From Paulownia fortunei (taxonomy: Eukaryota > Streptophyta > Magnoliopsida > Lamiales > Paulowniaceae), in assembly GCA_019321725.1 (NCBI GenBank), contig CM033111.1:3968001-4032000 (forward strand): 64,000 nucleotides of DNA, given 5' to 3'. Position numbers and translations under genes: made by a program. The number at the start of each line of letters is the position of its first letter. Positions within the stretch are counted from its first letter, which is position 1. This document shows, in pieces, positions 1 through 9,029 of the stretch. The notes beneath the pieces are model-generated. The model saw only the letters and a list, made by a program, of their open reading frames with translations. It did not search any database and was not told where the DNA came from.

Positions 1-19
1 TTAAATGGTTATATGTTAA

Positions 20-400
20 CACTACAAGAAAAAAGAATTCGAGGAAAATTGTAATTAATTATAAATATTAAATGACAAAAATTCTTGCTTTGTCACAATT
101 ATGATTGTCAAGTATAATAGTGAAAATAATTGTATCAAAGTAGTAAATAATTAGTGGACATACATATTGATAATAAATTTTTTATCACAAGTTATACTTA
201 TTTTTTTGTTATTTGATTGTCACTATACATGTCACGCATTATTGAGTATCAATAGTGATAATTTAAATATTATTTTTTTGTTATTATCAAATTTGTGAGA
301 GCCATCGTTATAACAAAACAATACTTTATTGTCACTTATTATGCATTATTGGTGACAGCTTTCGCATTTTTATTTATTATTTTGTCACTAATATTATTCT
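20..400. mobile_element. Probable CACTA (En/Spm-like) transposon end with subterminal repeats
   Basis: The sequence CACTACAAGAAAAAAG starts at position 20 and matches the usual terminus of plant CACTA elements. It is followed by about 370 bp of AT-rich DNA in which short motifs of the type TTGTCAC / GTGACAA recur in both orientations (for example near 92, 218, 339 and 386), as expected for subterminal transposase-binding repeats. No transposase coding sequence and no matching opposite terminus are seen nearby, so this is either a deleted element or a non-autonomous derivative. Similar motif-rich DNA occurs near 10.1 and 28.8 kb. Confidence 0.4.
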
Positions 401-1119
401 TCCTTATATGATAATGGAAGGGGCAATAAGAATGGAGACCAAGTCTTCGTGCTGTTTTGTTTATATATGAAAGATAGTTTTTTCTTCTCTCTAAGAATTA
501 TTGATTAGTACTAAATGACCAAGTATAAGATTTTTCATTGGATTGCAAGTACTAGATTGATAGAAACAGTTCAATGGCACAAAGGGTACTACAACCCCAC
601 GAGGCTGCCTTAGGCTCCTTATTCATTATAATCTCCACCATGCTCTTCTTCTTAGCATGAAATGGATGGAGCATGCCGTATATTGTGCCATCCTGCTTAA
701 ATTGAGAGAGAAGCTTTTGATGCTGCTATATGCACACAATAAAATGCACATTTTCATGGCCACCCCCTGAAAGTAAAAGCTTCAATCAATACATTTAGGT
801 ATATCAGATTATAAATGAATGATTGTTCAATTCGCAGTTGTATGTATGTGTGTGTGCGTGTGTGTTTTCTTTTTTTTTTTTTTTGGGTGTGGTGTGGGTT
901 TTAATTGTATTTGGGATTGTGCATGCAGACTACTGGTCTAGGGCAATAAACCTAGCTACCTTAGCTGAGCCAAGAAAATAAGGCTACGTCCCTCTCATTC
1001 TCTCTCCCTCTCTGAATACAAACCAAATGACACTACCATGCACCTGCACACAAAGCCTCTCTTCACTCTCTCCTTTTTAAAGTCACGAGACCCTCTGTCC
1101 CTTTGATGTTCTTTCAATT

Positions 1120-1120
<1 letters not shown>
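401..1120. other. Intergenic region and probable JAGGED-like promoter/leader
   Basis: No coding sequence is visible. The stretch contains a short TG-rich run near 839-866 followed by a T-run, and pyrimidine-rich DNA (CTCTC blocks) from about 990 to 1100 that resembles a plant 5' leader. An ATG at 1106 opens into the downstream GA repeat, but nothing shows that it is used. Confidence 0.4.

Positions 1121-1179
<59 letters not shown>
1121..1179 (+). repeat. (GA)n microsatellite, about 29 units
   Basis: An uninterrupted GA dinucleotide run of 59 bp lies about 330 bp upstream of the first supported JAGGED-like coding exon, probably in its 5' leader or promoter. GA/CT tracts near transcription starts are common in plants and are bound by BPC/GAGA-binding factors. 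It ends in GAG followed by GTGGTG, which could act as a weak splice donor. Its length is likely to vary between individuals. Confidence 0.9.
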
Positions 1180-1181
<2 letters not shown>

Positions 1182-1511
1182 GGTGGCAGAAAAAAACTGA
1201 TAGAAAACTTTCAAGCCCACTTTCTTCACCATCACTCAACGAGCCTCTACATTTCAGTCCCTAACTCGAGTCATAATTTTCCAAGCTTTACTTCTCTTCC
1301 ATCTGAAAGATTAATCACCTCAAATAAATTTTTTTCATCTGTCTTTCTCTGTCGGTTCCCATGTATGTAGACCTCACCCCACAAAATTAAACTCCCCCAC
1401 CCCAGTTGCTCCTTACTCCTCCATCTCCTTGATCTTCATTTAAACTCTTTGACCACACCCCCTTTTTTTTTTTAACTTACTCCCTTTTGTTCTTGTTTTT
1501 GTTTTTCCAGG

Positions 1512-3515
1512 AGACCAGAGGGAAATCCATTAGACCTCAATAACTTACCTGAAGATTACACAAGAGATGGTAAACAGGCATCATGGGACAGCTCTTCATC
1601 TGCTGGTACAAAACTTTGTCTTGACTGTTACTGACTGGGCCTTCTTATTACACTTGGAGGAAGAAAAGAAAAGAAAACCCTGCTCTCCGAGATTACCAAG
1701 AGAATGAAACTATTTGAAGCCAGAAACTACCTATTTCTCCAACTAACGAAATCCATAAAAGATCTCAATTTTTCTATCCTGTTTCCTAGATTGGAAAAAG
1801 GAAAGAGTATTCAATTCACAGTTTGATGCTTATGCCATTTACTTCTTAGAATCTTGATACCAATTTTCGTTTGTTTTTCCGGAGATATTTCACTTCTCCA
1901 AGAAAGCGAAAAATCTTGAGCTAATTGATTTTTTACACTACATCTCAAAGCTTCAATCAACAAATTTCCGCGCAATGATAACTAATTTCCATTTGCTGGC
2001 TACTCCATTTTCCCTGAGATTTTTCTTTTTCTTGTTTTTTTATTCTTAAATCTTCGTGCTTTTTTTTTCCCTAGTCTTTTGGAGTATGAGAGCGAAACCC
2101 TAGTAACATGACAAGACAGGAAGAAAAGTTCGTTGGCTGGAATATTCATTGATTTGGGGAAATTAGGGTTGGAATTTAGGTATGAGATTAGTCTCATCGA
2201 AGCTGCTTTAATTGGTATTTTTGCAGGCGGCTACAGGAAAAAGAAAAGCGGCGCTAAGGAGGGAAAAGATGAGCCCGGGAAGGTCTATGAGTGCAGGTTT
2301 TGTTCCCTCAAGTTCTGCAAATCTCAAGCCCTTGGGGGACACATGAACCGCCACCGCCAAGGCAAACTCTTTTCATTTCCTTTCAACATATTTTAACACA
2401 TTACAATATTAATAAACTAATAATTGCATGTTTCTTCTCTCAGAATAAAGTGGCAACTGTAAATCAATTTTAGCAAAGTTCGTTATATCTTCTGTTAAAC
2501 AGTCCTATCGATCATTCGCCAATAAGTTTTCCTTGTATAAGCATTGTCTTGTCAATCCCTGTTTTCATTCATGTAAAGAAAATGTTGGCGGGGTACTCTT
2601 TTCTTTTTCTTGTTTTTTTTTTTTGGCTTATTGGTGAAATTTTTGGTTTCATGATTTCTGATGTTTGTATTTGTATGTTTTCTCAGAGAGGGAGACAGAA
2701 ACACTGAACAAGGCTCGTCAACTGGTCTTCACTAACGATTTAGCTCCTGTTCACCTAGGTTATGTTTCAAGGTACGTATGAACTTCCCCTCTCTTTTTCT
2801 TTCTTCTTTTCATTTTTCTGGTCACCTTTTTTTTACCCCTTCAATCCTCAGCTGCTGTTACTTCTGTTTAAAGTTTGAAATACTAATAAAATATAAACGG
2901 GCTATAGGTTCTATTTTCTAATATTGATCAATATCCCTTCTTCAAATTTTCATGAATCTTTAGTGGAATGTTATTCTTTCTTTCTTCTTCCCTTTGGCTG
3001 TAATTATTTAAAGTGTTAAGATTATTTTTTCATGCGTTCTTATAAGGATTTTTGAGTAAATGATGATATGCGGTTAATATTTTAGCAGTGGCCAACCAAG
3101 TCCACATGGAGGGTATCATCAAGCAAGACAAGATATGGGTGATGCTGCATTGCCCTTCAGATCAATGTACCCTTCAAGGATGTTTTCCACTTCACCCCTC
3201 ATTCCACCCCCGCCTCCGCCTCAGGCGGCGTCATACACGTACCCTTCTCCTCCGCATCTACTCACATTTCCTTCTCAATACCAGGCAGCACCACCGGCTA
3301 ACGACTACTTTGTTGGCCATGTCCTGACTAATTCTAGCTATGGAGCAGCCCCAAATGAAGGTAATTACACCTGCATTGGCGCACCGGTAGGGCATGGATT
3401 GGCAAACAGCGGTGGAAACGGCAGGGGCCTAGAAGAGGCCGGTGGTAGTGGTGGTGGTGTTAGAGACGTGTCCCTGCACAATCAGGAGGAGAGACTGAAT
3501 TGGGGCCGGAGGTAG
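1512..3515 (+). CDS. JAG: JAGGED-like C2H2 zinc-finger transcription factor
   Basis: Single-finger C2H2 transcription regulator of the JAGGED/NUBBIN group, which in the family promotes growth of leaf and floral-organ margins in the nucleus. Supported exons are 1512-1605, 2227-2361, 2687-2771 and 3089-3515; the joins keep frame and give about 246 residues, close to the family's usual ~250. Near the N-terminus is an EAR-type repression motif (PLDLNNLP), then a basic stretch (YRKKKSG), then the finger C-x2-C-x12-H-x3-H with the plant QALGGH core, then ERETETLNKARQLVF, which is typical of JAGGED. The C-terminal half is Pro/Gly-rich. Oddities: the expected start codon reads AGG (1509-1511) just after a strong splice acceptor, so the true start exon is unresolved; the intron within the HRQ|E block starts with GC, not GT; and a conserved-looking C-terminal tail lies beyond the stop. 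The family call is firm; whether the gene is intact is not. Confidence 0.85.
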
Positions 3516-6500
3516 AAAGCGATAATATTGTAACATTTGGATCCCAGATCGATCAATCAGTTTCAAGATGGATTCTCCATCTCTTTTGTTTTCTTTGTGT
3601 TTTTTCTTGGTTTTTTCTTGCTGAGTGAGAGTGCAAGTTTTAATGCTGCTATGACACGCCACTCTAACTGAAAGAGAAAGAAGAATCCGAACAAACTGAC
3701 AAATGTGGATTGCAAGTAGAGAAGTTTTGGTTTTTCTACAGGTTTGTCAACAGCCATTTGAGCTCACACATTCACATCTGGGCAACCAAAGGATTGGAGC
3801 TGTGTGGTTTATTTCATATATATTATTATCAATTTTTTTTTTTTTGGTTGTCGGTGTAGAAGAATATGCGTTATGAAATGAAAGTTGAGAGGGATACGTA
3901 CTAGTGCAAGTTGCAGAAGGAGTTAGATTTGAACAGAAAGTAGCCAAACCCTCTTAGCAGTTTTGTCCGTGGGAAATAAATCAAAGGAATAAATATGTTG
4001 TTTTTCAATCTTGTCTTTTAAAATTTCATCTCTTCAAGGCCGCGACACACAAACATGGTCTTCTTTGGGAGTTCTTGAACAAATCTTAATTTGTTGCATG
4101 TTTGGATGGTTGGTTGGTGGAGTTTTCAAGATAAAATCATGAGTTATATTTAGATGAAGTACATGGTTTAACCATTTGTTACAGGAGAGCCGTAGCCTCG
4201 AATTTAATAGACGAGTTGTTGAGATTCAATTGTTAAATTATTATTATTTTATATATATATAGTTATTTTTTATTGAAATATAAATATATATATAAATATG
4301 GTATATTTATATATAAATATTTTATATTTATTATATTTGCATAAGTATTTGAACAAAAATTAATTTTTAAATAAAAATATTAATCAATTCTAATTCAATC
4401 CAATACAAAATAAAAATTAATTTACAAGAATTTGAATATTATTTCATAATCATTAACCAAATCAAATAATTTTTATATCATGAAAAACCTACATTTATGA
4501 TTTTTTACAAAATAAAAATTAGTATAATTTCAAAAAATAAGCAAGAAAAATGAAGTCAAATAAGTTAAAAAATAAAAAATAAAATTAAAAAATCATAATA
4601 AAGAGTATTTTTTGACTAAAATATCCATATTTTTAGAAATAAAATCATAATAAATTTTGAAGATTAGTACAAATATCTTTTAAAACTTTATATCAATAAT
4701 AAATTTCATTACCTAATTTTTTTTGAAAAAATAAAGTTTAAAAATAATTTTAAAATATTTTTAAATTTAATAAATTTACATATTCAATATAAGATTATGA
4801 AAATTCGAAGGGACGACTAGAATAATTTAATTATTCTAGAAGGAACACATTTTTAAATTTATTAAAATTTATATATTAAAATTCTAAATTTAAAAAATTG
4901 AGAGGGGCGGCCGCACCTAGCCGCTGCCCCTGCCCCTGCCCCTGCCATTGGTCATAGTGGTGCAATTCTTTTTCTTGTCAGCAGTATGATCCTTCAGACC
5001 TATGGGCTTAGTTCTTTAGAAATAGAAGTAATTTTCAATAAAAATAAACATCCTAGAAAACCTAAAAAATAACCTGTGCAAGTGTCTACGGGGTTTTTTG
5101 GAACAAAATCATGAGTCGACCATGCGTGCTTCAATCATTTCTCAAGTTAAAGTGGAACCTGCATGAGCAATTCAGACATAATTCAAATGTATCATGAGTT
5201 GTTTTTCTTCCAAGATAATTAGTATGTATTGTTATGTATTCGTAAAATTTATTGCAGTTTCTTGGTTATGAGAACTACTGATCTGCATTCTAAGCTGAAT
5301 TATGGTACAATAACACTTCCTATGTTTTACATTGAAAACAAACGAACTTATTTATCTGTAGGAGTGGGGTTTGAGTTTACTATGTTTGCGTTTTACTTAT
5401 AGAAAGGGGAGACACGGCATGAAGAGGATTTGAATGAGTATTGAAAATGCTTATAATCTCCTGTTTAAGTGGTTTCTTGGGTTTGACTTTTATATGGACG
5501 AGTTTCCACTTTCCATTATTGGAGATGGAGACAACTCAGTCGAGCATACCTTCCTAGACTGAATTTGAGTGACAGAATGCTAGATTGCTTTTGAATTAAA
5601 GGATTTATGAATTAAAGATTTGAAATTTGTAACAACATATCTGTTGAAATATTTGAACAATTTTGAGTTATTATAAATTTTAAATTCATAAATAATAGTT
5701 TTGTATTCAAGTGGTTAAGACTGGAATTTCAAGACTCTGCGAGGATCAAATCTTAGATTCTAAGTCCTACCCGACATGTGAAACATTGTTTCCCTCTAGG
5801 TTGTTGGTTTTTTTTTTTTTTTCGTTCACCAATGGACAAAAATCTTATTCAACTATGCCATCTAAACATAAGTCACACAAATGTGATAATATACTTTTCT
5901 TGTTCTTCATTTTTCTTATATTCTTGTCTTCCATTAGTTAGTTTGTAACAAAATAACATAAGCTTGCTTCATACTTGATTATGTCCATAGATATGGCCCC
6001 GGTGAACATGACTTATGGTGAACATAATAAAATAACAATCGGCTTTAATCTCTCATATTCGAATTCTATGTTCTTTTGCACGCACATTTGTGTTTTTTAT
6101 TTATTTTTCCATTTAAGAATTCATCTGAGAGTGAAGAGCCCTAATAGGAAAATCCTTTTTTTTAAAAAAAAAAAAAATCTCTACAAACATATATAATGTT
6201 CAAAAATTTTGATTTTCTGATTGAAAATATCTTTCCAACCCATTACAAAGAGTTTCCTTCAATAGGCTAGACTTGGAACAACCCTCTGCCAAATAGAATA
6301 AATTTCAAATCAAGGATGCTAAAATTAGGTCAATGACTTCCGCTGGATTGGATCACTGAACATATTGAAATATATTCAAAAATTTTGGAGTAAACTGAAG
6401 TCCAATAAATTAACCTGTGGCCTGAAACATTACACTCGACGGCAACCTGGCAAAAAACGAATGCAGATTCCAACATTTCAACAATCATTTAATTAGAAAT

Positions 6501-8650
6501 ATAAACAGCAAATGGGGGTTGAATTTCTTTTTCCACTTTTCATATTTCATTTGTATTTCACTTTTTGAAGGTATGTCCAATGTTTATTAAATAAATATGT
6601 ATTATTTGGATGTATCACACGTATTGATGAAATAAATTACGTTCAAATAATAGACAACACATATATATATTTATCTAATAAATATGTATTATACATCTAA
6701 AAAATTAAATACAAAATAGAATAGAAAAAGTGTGGTAGAAGATTTGAAGCACCAGAATTCCGCAGCCATCACATAAAATTGGCGATTTCCAACGTATTAT
6801 CATCATTTTATTTGAGATTTTTGTTTATTATCAAATTATAGGGTTGGTAGATGTGTTGGAAATCCAATTTAAAGCTGCCCCCAACCAAAAATAAAAAATA
6901 AAAAATAAGGAAAAAGTTGAAAGAGGGTGGGAACATTTGCACAGTAAAAGTAGCAATTTCGGCAAAAAGCTGGAGATGATTTTGAGGTACCTAGAAGTGC
7001 AAAGATAAGATTTGAATGAACAAATATATGCACTGTAATTGGCAGGTCAACTCAGTCTATGTGCAACAAGCAGACAGGGGAGTGATTAAAGCCTAGTTAC
7101 CCTACTTCTCACATTTACCATTCCATTCACTTTAGGTCAAGCTGATTTGTGATTATCCAAGATCAGATCTGGAATTTTGTCCATATTTCAGTGCCCTAAT
7201 TATAACAAAATGGTCCGACATGATTTATCCATATTATAGTATACACGAATGATAACAATAGTTTAGATATTCATCCAAATGTGAGAGGTCATGGTTTTAT
7301 TTTCAATATTTTTAAATGTATTTTATTTTTATATTAATTTTTATATGAAAATATATTTGGATATAGTATACAAGTAATAAATTTATTGAATTAAAATAAT
7401 ATTTTAGTATAAGAGTAATAATTAATGGATCTTATTTTTTTTTAGATTTTATCAGTCAAATTATGCTGAGTTGATAAATAATTATTTAATTTATTGTGGA
7501 TCCTGTTATAGAAAGAGAAATTATTATTTAATTAATTAATAAATTTTAAATATTTTAAAATAATTCAAACATCATATCAAATATTAATAATTTAGGTCCA
7601 CTTTGATTAAGTAGCTGTGTAGATTTGAAATTTATAATTATAGGTAAGAAAATAAAAAAATATATATTATTTTTGCCGAAAATTGGTATTCAAAATATAT
7701 TTCTGGTGTTTAAATAGTAGAAAAGGCAAAACGGAGTTTGAAAGGGAACCAAACTCAATGTTTGAATTGGTTTGATTGAAAAATGACAATTTATACAATT
7801 AATTCCACGGTTTTACATCACTGTAATGATTAAAAGTGTTTTGTTTGTTAGTCCACTATGTTCTTTAAACGTAGACGCTTTATTAAAATACTTAGAGAAG
7901 AGAGCTTATTTTATAGGACAATAATGTTATTATCGTATACAATGACAATGACAAAAGGATTTTCATTGTTTATATAAATGTAACTTGATATATATATATA
8001 TATATATATATATTAGTCATGAGATGGCTTTAATTTGAAACTTAATGAAAGTCACTATTTAGGTAATCCCTGATAATCTACATATAAGCACTAGAGTTTT
8101 GATGTTGATTCAGATCTTTCTTAAACTGCTCTTTGGCTTCTATCTCATTAGGTTTGTGCTCACTACTTGTTATTATTTTCTTTTTATATTTTTTTAACAG
8201 TATTCTCAAATTTTCGTAAAATTACATTTAATGTAATTCCCTTAATGCATCTCAATTTATCAGGTGTACGCATATATACCTCAAGACAATCCACACTTTT
8301 TTGATTTGAGAATTATTGGTGGATAATTTTGTGCTTGTCCCCTTATGTTTATTGTTTGGAGAACTCCCTCTGGATGATTTTTTGTGTGTGTTTAATCACG
8401 TTTCATATTACTTCCTCAAGAAAACCTAATCCACGTTCTACCTTACAATTGCAACCAAAAATTCATTTTCTATTAGAAAAAATAAAAAATAATAATAAAA
8501 GATCCAAAGTCCAAATTCCAGCACAAAACATTGGCTAATATCACACCATATATCTTATAAATATGCTATAAACTTCCATTTCCTCAAGAACCAGTCAACT
8601 GTTACACTCCAAGAGAACCACAGAGCACTACGTGTTAATTGTTATACTCT
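3516..8650. other. AT-rich intergenic region without a recognisable gene
   Basis: The first few hundred bases are probably the 3' UTR of the JAGGED-like gene. Beyond that the DNA is very AT-rich (notably 4200-4870 and 7200-7600) with no supported coding exon. A small GC-rich island with repeated CTGCCC lies at 4903-4950, and a pure TA run at about 7989-8013. Around 5705-5830 is a possible tRNA-derived SINE fragment ending in a T-run, too weak to call. Confidence 0.6.
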
Positions 8651-8655
8651 CTCAT

Positions 8656-8656
8656 T

Positions 8657-8697
<41 letters not shown>

Positions 8698-8706
8698 AAC
8701 ACACAC
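8656..8706. repeat. Compound (CT)n(CA)n microsatellite
   Basis: About 25 bp of CT repeats pass directly into about 25 bp of AC repeats. The repeat lies roughly 150 bp upstream of the TATA box of the candidate small gene at 8.9 kb. Confidence 0.9.
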
Positions 8707-8852
8707 AGTCAAAATCTCTCTCTAAAGGTGGAGCTGAAATCCCGAGACCTTATTGGTGAAAGGAACAAAACATGTAGGTGTCGTTTTAAGAGGGTTTACG
8801 GGAGTGGGATCTTTTTCAGCATGATTTACATGTAGGCCAGAAAATACTACAC

Positions 8853-8858
8853 TATAAA
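8853..8858 (+). promoter_or_regulatory. TATA box of a candidate small gene
   Basis: TATAAA within the context CACTATAAAAGTAGC lies 84 bp upstream of an ATG at 8942. The intervening DNA is relatively rich in C and A (including tandem CCAG units near 8890-8900), as in plant 5' leaders. The promoter call depends on the gene call. Confidence 0.4.
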
Positions 8859-8941
8859 AGTAGCTACCTTACCATCCCATCTAATTCTAGCCAGCCAGCC
8901 AGTGTGTGCAAAATCCAAAAGAGAGTGCGAAATACAACACA

Positions 8942-9028
8942 ATGGCTGCTGCAGCAAACAAAAAAGACGACGACCCTACACTTACTAGACTCAGCTTACT
9001 CGTCGTGGAAAGGTCTTCCCAATTTTAG
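8942..9028 (+). CDS. Candidate 28-residue peptide or first exon, unknown function
   Basis: I do not recognise this reading frame. It starts ATGGCTGCTGCAGC, a good plant start context with purine at -3 and G at +4, and encodes MAAAANKKDDDPTLTRLSLL followed by eight more residues to a TAG stop. It has no signal peptide and a charged KKDDD segment. Support is indirect: a TATA box 84 bp upstream, a leader-like stretch between, and low AT content relative to the flanks. It could instead be the first exon of a longer gene, because GAAAG|GTCTTC near the end could act as a donor, but I found no convincing second exon. It may also be a remnant of a decayed gene or chance. Confidence 0.3.
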   Translation: MAAAANKKDDDPTLTRLSLLVVERSSQF

Positions 9029-9029
9029 A

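Noticed and set aside
2133..2396. 87-codon frame over the zinc-finger exon as a standalone gene
   Set aside because: It begins at TTG inside the preceding intron; only the part from 2227 is exon, and the tail after 2361 runs into the GC-AG intron.
3088..3327. Plus-strand 79-codon frame
   Set aside because: Out-of-frame shadow of the last JAGGED-like exon with a GTG start and no recognisable domain.
5705..5830. Possible SINE (GTGGTTAAGACTGG and GGATCAAATC, then T-run)
   Set aside because: A- and B-box matches are partial and the order and ends are unclear; not enough to call.
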